NCBI GenBank assembly: GCA_020348925.1
Contig: CP070758.1
Coordinates: forward strand, 2,572,614 to 2,636,613
DNA from: Gemmatimonadota bacterium
Lineage (GTDB): Bacteria > JBHIER01 > G020348925
Direction of reading: 5' to 3'
Length of the DNA stretch: 64,000 nucleotides
Position 1 is the stretch's first letter. The number at the start of each line of letters is the position of its first letter. Positions 28,136-38,610 of this stretch are shown in pieces. The notes below the pieces were generated by a model. That model saw nothing but the letters and a program-made list of their open reading frames with translations. It was not told where the DNA came from and made no database searches. The position numbers and the translations under genes were made by a program.

Positions 28136-31087
28136 ATGAGCCGGAAAAATTTTTTTCTCGCGTTGATCGTTCTTTCTGCGATCTGTCTTGGGTCAGGCTT
28201 CCTGTGGGCTTGGGACGATTCGAAGGATGTGCCTCTTACCGAACGATCCAGGGAAGAGCTATCCCGGTATTTTCACGAATACCGTGATGATTTTCACGCA
28301 ATGAAGACTGAGGAATTGAGCCGGAAGTATTATGAGGCATATAAAACCTTCGCCGATTCAGCCCATGCCTACGATGTGCTTCACTATGAGCTCGATATTG
28401 TCTTTGACATCCCTGACCCTTCTCTCTCAGGTGTCGTCATTGTACGGTGTCGAAGTAATGAATCCGGTCTTTCAAATATCAGTCTGCACTTCGTTGCTCT
28501 CACTGTGGATGGAGTCCGGAGAGATGGAATGTCAGTGGGGTACGACCATGTGAATGGGGAACTCTATATCGATTTGAACGGAACCTTTGATGCCGGCGAG
28601 GAATTTGAAGTTGCAGTGACCTATCTCGGGACGCCGGCGGCCGGGTACTGGCACGGGAATGATTTTTTCTTCACGTCTGTGGAACCGAGCCTGTCCAGGT
28701 ATTGGTGGCCGTGTTTTGACGAGCCCTGGGATAAGGCCACCGCCGATATCTCTGCGACTGTGCCGGCCGGATATATCGTCGCGTCCAACGGTGTGTTAAT
28801 CGAGACAATCGAAAATACCGTTGACAATACCATCACCTACTCATGGTCTGAATCCTATCCCATCGCGACCTATCTCGTCTCCGTAGCTATTGCACGGTAT
28901 GTGACCTTCAGCGACACCTACTATCCTGTGACCGGCGGCGATCCCATGGAGGTTATTTTCTATACGCCTTCATATCTGTTCAGTGCCTCCCAATACGATT
29001 TTGGTCGAACGGTGGAGATGATTGAGTGCTTTGTGCCCTTGTTCGGTGAGTACCCTTTCTTGGATGAGAAGTACGGCACGGCTGTGGCCCCTATGAGTGG
29101 GGCTATGGAACACCAGACCTGTACGACATGGATGAACGGCTGGGTGACCGGAGATAGGGAGCGTGAGTGGACTGTCGCCCACGAGCTGGCCCATCAATGG
29201 TGGGGGGATATGGTGACCCTGTTGGATTGGCGCCACATGTGGCTTAACGAAGGCTTTGCTGTCTATTCGGAAGCCCTGTGGGCGGAATATCTATATGGGG
29301 AAGAGGGTCTTCGGATATATACCGAGCTGGCGATTCAAGAGTACTTTCAAAACTGGGAGGACAGTTCCCCTGCCAACCGACATCCCATTTATGATCCTCC
29401 TCCGGGAGCGCTCTTTTCTCCGGCCCAGTATGAAAAGGGCGGAAGCGTTCTTCACATGCTCAGGTTTGTGGTGGGCACCGATCTCTTTTTTGAGAGTATC
29501 CGGACATACGGCCAGCGCTATATGTACGGCAACGCCACGACGGATGATCTGAAGGCGGTGTTCGAAGAGGTGACTGGAGAAGAACTCGATTGGTTCTTTG
29601 AGCAGTGGATTTACTCGCCGGGCTATCCCGAATATCAGTTTATGTGGGAAACGGAGGATATTGGCGGCGGAATGCATGAGGTGACAGTTCACGTGAACCA
29701 GATTCAGACGAACGCCCCCGTCTTCACCATGCCGGTGGAGTTCAATGTCTTCACGAGGAACGGCGAGGTGATCGACACGGTCGTCATCGATCAGGCTTTT
29801 CAATCGTTCCAGATCACAGTAGACGCCGCACCGGATAGCGTCTTTCTCGATCGGTTCGGCTGGATATTAAAAGACGTCACAACCATCACATCACCACTCC
29901 TTTCCTATACCGAGTATTCCGTAGATGATGAGGCCGGCAACAGTGATGGTCGTCCGGACCCGGGAGAGACCGTTCATCTTACGGTCAGTCTGCGCAACAC
30001 CGGTGTCGATGCCACAGGTGTGGTGGTTACCCTGGTGACTCAGGATCCCGATATTATGATCACGGACAATGTCTCTGAGTACGGAAGTATAGCATACGGG
30101 GAGATTGGTACGAATGCGGACGACCCTTTCGTTTTCCAGGTTGAGAGCGAATGCTTGAGCAAAATGGCCCTTTTTATCGTGACCGTCAGCAGTGATAACG
30201 GATACACAGCTTCGGATTCAATCTATCTCTCCGTTGGACCCGCCACTATTCTTATTGTTGATGATGATTTCGGGGAGATGTATGAAGAGTACTATACGAA
30301 AGGATTTGCCACCATTTATCCAATTGATGTGTGGGATGTGGCCCTTGAGGGCGTGCCTGTAAATACCCTTCCTGATTATGAAGCCGTCGTCTGGTTTACC
30401 GGTGATGATCGAACATCGACGCTCACGTCCGAGGAACAGGCCGTTCTCAAGGAGTATCTTGATGGCGGCGGCAACCTGCTGGTAACCGGGCAGAACATCG
30501 GATACGATCTCGTAGGAGAAGGATCGATCGAGGACGCTGTGTTTTATCACGACTACCTCCACGCCGAGTATGTGAGTGATACTGCACCCGGAGATATTGT
30601 GACCGGGGTGGACGGGGATCCGATCTCCGGGGACATCGTCTTTTTGAGCTTGGGCGCTGGAGGTGCAGGCAACCAGAATTCACCCAGCGTCATCGAGCCG
30701 TTTCCTGGGGCAACACCTGTTTTTACGTATCAGGGTTATGGCGAGGCAGCGGCTGTCCGATACAGCGGTGAGCATAAGGTCGTATACTTTGCCTTTGGCT
30801 ACGAGGGCGTTGGTGCTTTCGGTGCCGATCACGCCAAAGTGCGGACTTCTCTTATGGATCATGTCGTCCGGTGGTTTCGGCACGAACCACAGAAGGGGGA
30901 TGTCAATGAGGATGGTACCGTCAATATCCTCGATGTGGTCGTTGCTGTCAACATTATCCTGGGATTGGTGGAACCGACCGAGGGACAATATTGGGCGGCG
31001 GATTATACCGAAAACGGTGAGGTTGATATTCTGGATGTCGTGAATATTGTGAACGCAATTCTCGGATCACCGACATCTGTGAAATGA
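28136..31087 (+). CDS. Secreted M1-family aminopeptidase-like protein with dockerin tail
   Basis: 983 residues from ATG 28136, with gaaaggaga upstream; the ATG at 28082 would put 18 charged residues before the signal peptide. Parts: signal peptide (MSRKNFFLALIVL), M1 N-terminal beta domain, gluzincin catalytic domain with HELAH (349-353) and the third zinc ligand Glu372 (WLNEGF) at the standard spacing. The exopeptidase motif reads GAMEHQT instead of GAMEN, a variant I associate with other secreted bacterial members. The usual catalytic Tyr appears to be in QYEKGG. Then follow one PGE-type beta domain, the Rossmann domain and a dockerin (DVNEDGTVNILD). The M1 helical C-terminal domain of classical aminopeptidase N is absent, as in LTA4-hydrolase-like short forms. 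The tail is shared with the M28 genes upstream. Confidence 0.92.
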   Translation: MSRKNFFLALIVLSAICLGSGFLWAWDDSKDVPLTERSREELSRYFHEYRDDFHAMKTEELSRKYYEAYKTFADSAHAYDVLHYELDIVFDIPDPSLSGVVIVRCRSNESGLSNISLHFVALTVDGVRRDGMSVGYDHVNGELYIDLNGTFDAGEEFEVAVTYLGTPAAGYWHGNDFFFTSVEPSLSRYWWPCFDEPWDKATADISATVPAGYIVASNGVLIETIENTVDNTITYSWSESYPIATYLVSVAIARYVTFSDTYYPVTGGDPMEVIFYTPSYLFSASQYDFGRTVEMIECFVPLFGEYPFLDEKYGTAVAPMSGAMEHQTCTTWMNGWVTGDREREWTVAHELAHQWWGDMVTLLDWRHMWLNEGFAVYSEALWAEYLYGEEGLRIYTELAIQEYFQNWEDSSPANRHPIYDPPPGALFSPAQYEKGGSVLHMLRFVVGTDLFFESIRTYGQRYMYGNATTDDLKAVFEEVTGEELDWFFEQWIYSPGYPEYQFMWETEDIGGGMHEVTVHVNQIQTNAPVFTMPVEFNVFTRNGEVIDTVVIDQAFQSFQITVDAAPDSVFLDRFGWILKDVTTITSPLLSYTEYSVDDEAGNSDGRPDPGETVHLTVSLRNTGVDATGVVVTLVTQDPDIMITDNVSEYGSIAYGEIGTNADDPFVFQVESECLSKMALFIVTVSSDNGYTASDSIYLSVGPATILIVDDDFGEMYEEYYTKGFATIYPIDVWDVALEGVPVNTLPDYEAVVWFTGDDRTSTLTSEEQAVLKEYLDGGGNLLVTGQNIGYDLVGEGSIEDAVFYHDYLHAEYVSDTAPGDIVTGVDGDPISGDIVFLSLGAGGAGNQNSPSVIEPFPGATPVFTYQGYGEAAAVRYSGEHKVVYFAFGYEGVGAFGADHAKVRTSLMDHVVRWFRHEPQKGDVNEDGTVNILDVVVAVNIILGLVEPTEGQYWAADYTENGEVDILDVVNIVNAILGSPTSVK

Positions 31088-31117
31088 AATTGACACTCTT
31101 TGAAAAGGGGGGACGTT

Positions 31118-33538
31118 GTGCACCGTGTTATTACTGTTCTTGTACTTATGCTTTTTGCAACCGCTACTCTCACCCATTCGGAGGTTAAGAAACTTGTACG
31201 GGTTGACTTGAGCAATCAATCGGAAGCAAAAATCCTCGATTTCATGCGTCTTCATCCTGATGTAACCTTCTACGGACGGGAGGGACGACTGGTGGACGTG
31301 GTGGCACCGCTTTCCCACCTTGAAGCGTATCGCAACCTTGGATTTCCCATTGAAGTTCAGATTGAGGATGTCGATGAATATACGCAGGCATTGAAGCAAC
31401 AGGGATACTTCGATCATTTTCACGATTACGATAGGGCCTTGGCTGAAATGCAGGCTGTTGAAGCCGCCCATCCTGAGATTGCACAACTCTATGATATTGG
31501 GGATGGCTGGGAGAAAACCCAGGGTCTGGCCGATCGGGACATCTGGGCGATCAAGATTTCCGATAATGTAACCACGGAGGAAGCTGATGAGCCGGAGGTG
31601 CTGTATATGGCCTGTCACCATGCCCGGGAGATCATTACCCCGGAAATTGTCCTCTATTTTATGAACTACCTCGTGGATAACTACGGCAGTGATCCTGAGG
31701 TGACGGATATTGTGAACAATCGTCAACTCTGGCTCATACCCCTCGTAAACCCTGACGGTCATGCGGTCGTGTTTACGGGGACTGACTGGCGCAAGAATAA
31801 GCGGGATAATAATGGAAACGGCCAATTCGATCTCAGCACCGATGGTGTTGATCTCAACAGGAATTACGGCTTCGCTTGGGGGTATGATAATATCGGCTCC
31901 AGTCCTGATCCTGCGAACTGGTTGTATCGAGGTCCATCACCCTTTTCAGAGCCGGAGACACAGGTCATTCGGGATTTTGTCGAAGCCCACAGCTTTGTTA
32001 TTTCACTTTCCTATCATTCGTACAGCAACTTGTGGCTGTACCCGTGGGCGTATCGGGCTCAAAACACGCCGGATCATGAGATATTCGTCGAGATAGCAGA
32101 TAGTTGTGTCGCTTACAACGGATATGAACCGGGGAACACCTTATCGGGTACGATTTACGTCGTTAATGGTGAAACTGATGATTGGATGTACGGTGAGCAG
32201 ACGACGAAATGCAAGACATACGCGTTCACTCCCGAGGTGGGTGGCCCTGCGGACGGTTTCTACCCGGACACATCGCGGAGAATACCCCTTATCCTCGAAA
32301 ACCTGGGGCCGAATCTGTATGTGGCCCGGGCAGCCGAAAAATACACGCAACCGGCCATTTCCTATCTTGGTTTCAGCTTGGAGGAGGTCTCCGGTAACGG
32401 GGACGGTATCCTCGATCCTGGAGAGATGGTGAATCTCTTCATCCGAATCGAAAACAAGGGGTTGGGAGGTGTCTCGGAGATATCGGTTGTTCTTGAGACA
32501 GCCGATACTGATGTAACGATCAGCCACAGTGAAGTCACGTATCCAGGTATGGGGTGCAGTGCTCTCGCCGAAAACTCGGAGGACCCCTTCACCATTTCGG
32601 TGAGCGATGAAGCACAGCCGCATGGTATCGTCTTCTCACTGCATCTCTCAGAGATTGAGGGAACGTATCAGGAGGATGTGACGTTTCAGTTGCTCATCGG
32701 CCAGGGAACGGTATTACTGGTTGCTGACGATGGTGGGCTTGATAACGAAAATTACTACATTGATGCTTTTCAACACCTGGGGATTCCCTACGAGATCCTG
32801 GACGTTCATGGAATGAGCAAGCCTCCCTCCAACGTTTTATTCGACTACTCAGAGGTGATCTGGTTCACAGGATCTTCGGAGCAGAACACGCTGACGCCGG
32901 AGGATCAGAGTGATCTTGCGGCGTATCTCAATAATGGCGGACGGTTGCTTCTGTCCGGAAGTATGATCGGTTATGAGATCGGAACCACACCTTTTTACAG
33001 GAATTACCTCCACGCCAGGTTTGTTTCCTTTTTGACACTGCTTCATCATCTCAACGGAACGCCAACGAATCCCATCGGCGGTGGGATGAATATTGCATTG
33101 GCTTCAGGTGGAAGCAATGGACAGGGATTTGCCGGAGAGACCGATCCCATCAGCCCGGCTGTTTCCGTATTCAATTATGACCGGAGCACCGAGGAGGGAC
33201 CTGGAATCGTCTCTTCAAGTGGCAGCGGGGTCTTGGCTGTTGAAACGGCAGAGTACAAGGTGGTGTACGCGTCCTTCGGTTTGGAGGGGATCGAGCCTTT
33301 GGAGGACCGAGTGCAGGTGTTGGCGGATGTGTTAGCGTGGTTCAAGAAACCCGGCGTGGATAAGGGTGATGTGGACGGCAACGGCACGACGGACATCATC
33401 GACGCTGTGATGGCGGTCAATATTGTGTTGGGATTGCATCAGCCGGAAGAGGATGAGATTGCCCGGGCGGACATGAACTACGACGGAGCGATTGACATCA
33501 TCGATGTGGTCAATGTCGTCAACGCTGTTCTTGGATGA
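31118..33538 (+). CDS. Secreted M14 zinc carboxypeptidase with dockerin tail
   Basis: 806 residues. GTG 31118 is preferred: aaagggggg lies at 31104-31112 and the signal peptide then starts at residue 1. It begins 30 bases after the M1 stop, so the pair is probably co-transcribed. The carboxypeptidase domain (about 95-410) has all hallmarks: zinc ligands His168 and Glu171 (HHARE) and His300 (SYHSYS), substrate-binding NPDG at 211-214 and Asn247-Arg248 (DLNRN), and the catalytic Glu373 (TPEVGG). One PGE-type beta domain, the Rossmann domain and a dockerin follow; the protein ends right at the second dockerin helix (VNAVLG), without the short extra tail of the other members. The specificity pocket residue cannot be assigned safely. 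It supplies C-terminal trimming beside the aminopeptidases. Confidence 0.93.
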   Translation: MHRVITVLVLMLFATATLTHSEVKKLVRVDLSNQSEAKILDFMRLHPDVTFYGREGRLVDVVAPLSHLEAYRNLGFPIEVQIEDVDEYTQALKQQGYFDHFHDYDRALAEMQAVEAAHPEIAQLYDIGDGWEKTQGLADRDIWAIKISDNVTTEEADEPEVLYMACHHAREIITPEIVLYFMNYLVDNYGSDPEVTDIVNNRQLWLIPLVNPDGHAVVFTGTDWRKNKRDNNGNGQFDLSTDGVDLNRNYGFAWGYDNIGSSPDPANWLYRGPSPFSEPETQVIRDFVEAHSFVISLSYHSYSNLWLYPWAYRAQNTPDHEIFVEIADSCVAYNGYEPGNTLSGTIYVVNGETDDWMYGEQTTKCKTYAFTPEVGGPADGFYPDTSRRIPLILENLGPNLYVARAAEKYTQPAISYLGFSLEEVSGNGDGILDPGEMVNLFIRIENKGLGGVSEISVVLETADTDVTISHSEVTYPGMGCSALAENSEDPFTISVSDEAQPHGIVFSLHLSEIEGTYQEDVTFQLLIGQGTVLLVADDGGLDNENYYIDAFQHLGIPYEILDVHGMSKPPSNVLFDYSEVIWFTGSSEQNTLTPEDQSDLAAYLNNGGRLLLSGSMIGYEIGTTPFYRNYLHARFVSFLTLLHHLNGTPTNPIGGGMNIALASGGSNGQGFAGETDPISPAVSVFNYDRSTEEGPGIVSSSGSGVLAVETAEYKVVYASFGLEGIEPLEDRVQVLADVLAWFKKPGVDKGDVDGNGTTDIIDAVMAVNIVLGLHQPEEDEIARADMNYDGAIDIIDVVNVVNAVLG

Positions 33539-33943
33539 CGTGCCCAGCTCAAGAAAGAAATCTTGCGTTCGGTAGATTCGAAATTCACAACAAGATTGAA
33601 ATATCCTGAATGGAGAATTAAGCCGATAGCGTTCAGACATTCTCATGGGAGATGGGATGTTGGATGTGGGGATTCCGTTTCTAGCTCTACCGCTCAAAGT
33701 CTATAGAGTTGTATTCAGGCAGACGTGGATTCTGTTCAACGGTTGATCATGAGATGCTGGAAGAGTAACATTTCGATGGTCATACTCTGCATGGAGCTTT
33801 TACATATTGAAACTTCTGATGCACAAGTGTGACTAATGAGGCAGTTACTCTGCAATGGAGGCAGAACGGATCCGCAAAGATACTGTTGTGATCCAGCCGG
33901 AGTATGTTCTGATCCTCATTCTCGGATTTAAATCCCATTCACG
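33539..33943. other. Gene-free stretch before the C25 gene
   Basis: No supported gene. A weak promoter candidate is TTGATC (33743-33748), a 17-base spacer and TAACAT (33766-33771). No convincing terminator was seen after the stop at 33538. The Shine-Dalgarno aggaggtgacc of the next gene lies just past the end of this stretch. Confidence 0.35.
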
Positions 33944-33956
33944 CAGGAGGTGACCT

Positions 33957-36900
33957 ATGGTGCACCGTTATTACGGAAGAACCTTCGTTCTTTCGGTTCT
34001 TGTTGTGTGTCTGCTCTTGGCGCATGGCAGGAGCATCTCGGGGGAGATAACGACCTCGATCTCTTTTTCACCGTCGGATCTCTCAGTGACTGAGAATGGT
34101 GAGTACGATGTGCTCTCTATGACCGATTGTGATATTTCGAGGGAGGTGGGGGAACCGCAGATCCCGGTAACACTCCTTCACGTAGTCTTGCCTGCGGGGG
34201 CAGACGTTAACCGCGTCGAGGTGCTCTCAACGCAAAGTGAGGCGCTTGAAGGGATCTTTCGCCTGTACCCTGTTCAGCCGCCTCAGCCGTACGGTGCGCC
34301 CGGGAAACCGACGATCGAAATCGAGTTTTTCCGGCCCAAAGCAGATGTCTATGGATCCACCGAATTGTATCCAACGGAGATTGTGGAGGCGGGGAAAGCC
34401 GGCTCCAGGGCCGGTTATCGATTGGCCGGGCTGCTCGTCTATCCGATTCAGTACATTCCGGCCGAGGGAAAGCTTCTCTTTCACAGGCGCATCGACGTCC
34501 GGATTCATTATTCCTCGAATCAGGTTGAACGGAGATCCTTCAAGAAACCTGCGGCTCGATCCCATGCTGTTCTGCGGCGGTCCGTCGAACGGGCCGTGCT
34601 CAACCCTGAGGATGTGTCTGATCGCTCCGGTTTGAGGGGTGATGTTTTTTCCGCCGTTCCACCCGGTTCTTACGAATATGTGATCGTTACTGATGAGGAC
34701 TACGCCGCAGATTTTCAACCGTTGGCCGATTGGAAGACGAAGAAAGGGGTACCGGCGAATACTGTGACGACAGACTGGATCTACGCAACCTACCCGGGTG
34801 TTGATCATCAGGAACAGATTCGCAATTTCATTCGCGATGCCTATGAGAATTGGGGCACACTCTGGGTTCTCTTAGGGGGTGACTGCAGTGACTTGACTTA
34901 TGGCCCGAGCCCGCCGCAGGCGCACGTGGTTCCGGCGAGAATAGTCTGGGCCATGGATTGCGAATTTGACCCCGAGAATCATCCCGATGAGAACGACATC
35001 CGGGCGGACTTGTATTACTCGGATCTTGACGGGACGTGGGACGATAACGGCAACGGCATCTATGGTGAAGTGGCGGACAACGTCGATCTCTACCCAGACG
35101 TTTATGTCGGCCGTGCTTCGGTCAATACGACGGAAGAAGTGAACACCTTTGTGAACAAAATTCTGACCTACGAGAAACCCACAGTCACGGACCGGTTCAA
35201 GAAGCTCCTTTTCCTGGGAGAGATCATGTGGACCGATCCCTACACCGATGGCGGTGAGGGGAAGAATATGATCGACGACGAGTGCATTCCGCCCAGATTC
35301 GATCCCATCACGAAACTCTACCAGTCGGAGGGGAACGAAAATACCGAGTCCGTCATGGCCGCTGTGAATGAGGGGCATCACTTCATCAATCACGACGGCC
35401 ATTGTATGTGGTATATTATGGGTATGGGCAACGGATCCTTTTATGCTCAGCATATGGATGCCTTAACGAACGACCCGGCATACTCCATCATTTACTCCAT
35501 CGGGTGCTGGCCGGCGGCCTTCGACTACGACTGCGTGGCCGAGCACTTTATCACCAATCCTCACGGTGGTGGTGTGGCCTTTGTCGGGAACTCTCGGTAT
35601 GGTTGGGGATCGCCCGGCAATCCCGGTTACGGCTATTCGGATCGGATCGATCACCGGTTCCTCTATAACATCTACATGGACGATATCTACCATATTGGCG
35701 AGGCCATCGATCTGGCCAAGGCGTATTATGTTCCCTACTCTCAAATGGCCAACGTCTACCGCATTCATCAGTATCAGGTCAATCTTCTGGGAGATCCGGA
35801 GATGCCCATCTGGACCGATGATCCCGCGGAGTTGACAGTCATCCATCCGTCCAGTGTCGTCGTCGGGTCGAACCGGGTTATCGTGACCGTCACCGACGGG
35901 ACCGAGCCTGTCGGTGATGCCCTGGTATGCCTGCACAAAGGAAGCGATGTCTATACGTTTGGAAGAACCGATGCTCAGGGACAGGTTTCCCTCGATATCA
36001 CGCCTTCTTCAAACGGAACAATGGATATCACCGTCACCGGACACAATGTGCTGCCGTTTGAGGGAACGATCACCGTCACTGGTTCCGGTGCCCAATTGAG
36101 CCATGTCGGTTGCGATCTTTCCGATGACGGTGGAAACGGCGACGGCCTCATGAATCCGGGCGAGACCGTCTCCCTCGGTGTAGCTTTCGCAAATCAAGGA
36201 AATGAAACAGCCTATGGCGTCACTGTGACAATGTCTTCGGATGACGATCTCGTCACCGTTCTTGATGGGGATAAAACATGCGGTGATGTGGCATCTGGAG
36301 AGGAGATTCCTGCACACCTTGACGATTTTTCATTCATGATTTCGTCCGAGGCGACCAACGGTCATGTCCTGTATGTGACCTTTACCCTAACCGATCAATC
36401 GAGCAACGTCTGGACGAGTACCCTGGGTCTGCCGGTCTGTACGCCGGTGCTCAGCTATGTTGCCCATGAGATTGACGACGCCGGGGGAAACGGGAACGGC
36501 TTCGCCGAGCCGGGGGAGACGGTTGATATGGTGGTCACTTTTTCCAACACGGGTTTGGGCAACGCCGTGGGTGTCACGGCAACCATTGCGACCAGCACTC
36601 CGCACGTCACTATTGCTGGAAATCCGCTCAATGTGGGGAACATTGGGCCTGACGAAGAAAATCAAGGGACCTTCTCCGTCACCATTGATCACAGCTGTCC
36701 GGCCATATATTTCCCGATCCTGACCTTTACACTGTCGACACAGGATGGCTATACTTTTGAAAGCGGTTGCCTCGTGTCCATCGGGCCCATGGGGTTCGGC
36801 GACAACATGGAGAGTGGCCAGGGCGAGTGGACTAACGAGGGAGAAGGGAATATGTGGCATCTCAGTGATTATCGGTCCCACTCAGGGAACTGGAGCTGGT

Positions 36901-38519
36901 ACTGCGGCGATGAACAGACCCACCAGTACGACTTTGGTTGGGACTGCCCTCTGGTGACGCCCGCTTTTGGTTTGAGCCCCCATTCCACCCTCTCCTTCTG
37001 GGTTTGGTTTGAAGTTGCCACCTACGGTGTGTTCGGCATCACCGTCGAGGTCAAATCGGGTTTGGGCTGGAAGAAGATCGATTTTATCGGCAGTGGTGGA
37101 GCCCTGGGGCCCAGTGGCGAGACGGAAGTGAGATGCGATTGGATGAAATACGAGTACGACCTCTCCTCGATTCCCGTCGGGGAGGCTCAGCTGCGGTTTC
37201 GATTTTTCAGTATACCCGACTCCTACTGGGACGGTGAGTACATCTGGGAGGGGGTTTATCTTGATGACGTCACAATTACCCCGTCGGGACAGGCGGATCT
37301 TGAATCGATGCAGCCTGATATCCGGTATGCCTCTTTTTCGATCGAGGACAGTGAAGGAAATGGTGACGGGCTCGTCGATCCTGGCGAGCAGTGTCAGCTG
37401 TTGGTCACCCTTCACAACCAAGGATTACGAGACGCCTCCAACGTCGTTCTTTATCTGAGCACGGACGATCCGGATGCGAACATTACGGATGGTGAAGCCT
37501 TCATCGAAAACATCTATATCGGCGATACAATTGAGAATGTGGCCAATCCGTTCAGTCTCCAGACAGGGCCAGAGGTGTCGCTTCATGTTATTCCCTTCAC
37601 GCTGAGCATATTTGAGGGTGACGCCTATTACTCGACGGTGGTACAGTTTCATGTGCGCATGGGTCAGGGGAAGGTGCTCATTGTGGAGGATGACAACGGT
37701 TCAGCGTTATCATCCTACTATGAGGATGCACTCCAGGCTGTTTTTGTGCAGTATGACATGTGGGACACGGAAGAGGATGATCTCATTCCCACCCATGTTC
37801 TCGAAGAATACGATGATGTGCTCTGGGTAACCGGTCCAACCCAGGAGACGCTGAGTGAGGACGAACAGCAGAATCTCCGGACTTTTCTGGACAATGGTGG
37901 GAACCTGCTTCTGTCCGGAAACATGATTGGGTATGCGCTGCGCAATACCCCGTTTTTTTCGAATTACTTGCATGCCGATTACGTGAACTTTATGACCAGG
38001 CTTCATCACCTCAATGCGGTTCCTGGGAATCCGATTCTTCAGGATATGGACATCACAATAGCCGCATCCGGGCAGACTGGACAAGGATTTACCGGGGAGA
38101 TCGATCCACTTCCGCCTGCGTTCTCATTCTATACTTACGACCGGACCACAGAGGAGGGACTGGGTGATATTCGTTCCTCGGGCAGTGGTGCCGTCGCCTT
38201 CGGAAACGGGACGTACAAAGTTGTCTATTTCAGCTTCGGCATCGAGGGCATTGAGCCGCCCGAAACGAGAACGGCCGTGCTGGATGCCATACTGAACTGG
38301 TTCCGGACGACCATTGAGGTTGGGAATGGAGATGTGAACCTCGACGGAAACGTTAACATCATCGATGTCGTCTGGGCGGTAAACATCGTTCTGGGAACGC
38401 ACCAGCCGACCGAGCAGGAAAGAAAGAACGCCGACTTGAACGGTGACGGGCAGGTGAACGTCATCGACGTTATCGGAATCGTCAATCTTATTCTGCACGG
38501 AGGAGCTGCCGCGAAATAA
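33957..38519 (+). CDS. Large secreted C25 (gingipain-type) cysteine peptidase with dockerin tail
   Basis: 1520 residues; ATG 33957 follows aggaggtgacc. Parts: signal peptide (1-27), gingipain-like propeptide (about 28-215), C25 catalytic domain (about 225-630), a short Ig-like domain (about 625-700), two PGE-type beta domains (about 715-940), a jelly-roll domain of the immune-inhibitor-A/MAM kind (about 945-1115), a third PGE domain (about 1120-1240), the Rossmann domain (about 1240-1455) and a dockerin (DVNLDGNVNIID). The catalytic His is in the HDGH motif (479-482) and the catalytic Cys is Cys517 (SIGCWPAAFD), as expected for C25. Family members are endopeptidases with Arg or Lys preference in Porphyromonas, but specificity here cannot be read. 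Unlike gingipains it carries a dockerin and no T9SS tail. A convergent deiminase gene lies 182 bases downstream. Confidence 0.92.
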   Translation: MVHRYYGRTFVLSVLVVCLLLAHGRSISGEITTSISFSPSDLSVTENGEYDVLSMTDCDISREVGEPQIPVTLLHVVLPAGADVNRVEVLSTQSEALEGIFRLYPVQPPQPYGAPGKPTIEIEFFRPKADVYGSTELYPTEIVEAGKAGSRAGYRLAGLLVYPIQYIPAEGKLLFHRRIDVRIHYSSNQVERRSFKKPAARSHAVLRRSVERAVLNPEDVSDRSGLRGDVFSAVPPGSYEYVIVTDEDYAADFQPLADWKTKKGVPANTVTTDWIYATYPGVDHQEQIRNFIRDAYENWGTLWVLLGGDCSDLTYGPSPPQAHVVPARIVWAMDCEFDPENHPDENDIRADLYYSDLDGTWDDNGNGIYGEVADNVDLYPDVYVGRASVNTTEEVNTFVNKILTYEKPTVTDRFKKLLFLGEIMWTDPYTDGGEGKNMIDDECIPPRFDPITKLYQSEGNENTESVMAAVNEGHHFINHDGHCMWYIMGMGNGSFYAQHMDALTNDPAYSIIYSIGCWPAAFDYDCVAEHFITNPHGGGVAFVGNSRYGWGSPGNPGYGYSDRIDHRFLYNIYMDDIYHIGEAIDLAKAYYVPYSQMANVYRIHQYQVNLLGDPEMPIWTDDPAELTVIHPSSVVVGSNRVIVTVTDGTEPVGDALVCLHKGSDVYTFGRTDAQGQVSLDITPSSNGTMDITVTGHNVLPFEGTITVTGSGAQLSHVGCDLSDDGGNGDGLMNPGETVSLGVAFANQGNETAYGVTVTMSSDDDLVTVLDGDKTCGDVASGEEIPAHLDDFSFMISSEATNGHVLYVTFTLTDQSSNVWTSTLGLPVCTPVLSYVAHEIDDAGGNGNGFAEPGETVDMVVTFSNTGLGNAVGVTATIATSTPHVTIAGNPLNVGNIGPDEENQGTFSVTIDHSCPAIYFPILTFTLSTQDGYTFESGCLVSIGPMGFGDNMESGQGEWTNEGEGNMWHLSDYRSHSGNWSWYCGDEQTHQYDFGWDCPLVTPAFGLSPHSTLSFWVWFEVATYGVFGITVEVKSGLGWKKIDFIGSGGALGPSGETEVRCDWMKYEYDLSSIPVGEAQLRFRFFSIPDSYWDGEYIWEGVYLDDVTITPSGQADLESMQPDIRYASFSIEDSEGNGDGLVDPGEQCQLLVTLHNQGLRDASNVVLYLSTDDPDANITDGEAFIENIYIGDTIENVANPFSLQTGPEVSLHVIPFTLSIFEGDAYYSTVVQFHVRMGQGKVLIVEDDNGSALSSYYEDALQAVFVQYDMWDTEEDDLIPTHVLEEYDDVLWVTGPTQETLSEDEQQNLRTFLDNGGNLLLSGNMIGYALRNTPFFSNYLHADYVNFMTRLHHLNAVPGNPILQDMDITIAASGQTGQGFTGEIDPLPPAFSFYTYDRTTEEGLGDIRSSGSGAVAFGNGTYKVVYFSFGIEGIEPPETRTAVLDAILNWFRTTIEVGNGDVNLDGNVNIIDVVWAVNIVLGTHQPTEQERKNADLNGDGQVNVIDVIGIVNLILHGGAAAK

Positions 38520-38551
38520 ATTTTTCTTCTGGAGAAAATCTGATTTTTATA

Positions 38552-38571
38552 GGGCACGGCGCGCCGTGCCC
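38552..38571. terminator. Perfect 20-base palindrome between convergent genes (bidirectional terminator or REP-like element)
   Basis: gggcacggcg (38552-38561) is followed by its exact reverse complement (38562-38571). A/T-rich DNA lies on both sides (ttttta before, aatttta after), so it could end transcription in both directions. Similar GGGCACGGC palindromes occur as scattered intergenic repeats in other bacterial genomes, from memory. Confidence 0.55.
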
Positions 38572-38610
38572 CTACAATTTTATTCGTATTTAATGCTGCT
38601 AATTTTTCAA

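Noticed and set aside
7371..38500. The repeated dockerin DNA as a mobile element or CRISPR-like repeat
   Set aside because: The copies are in frame within genes, 2.5-4.5 kb apart, and are explained by homologous protein tails; there are no spacers, terminal repeats or transposase.
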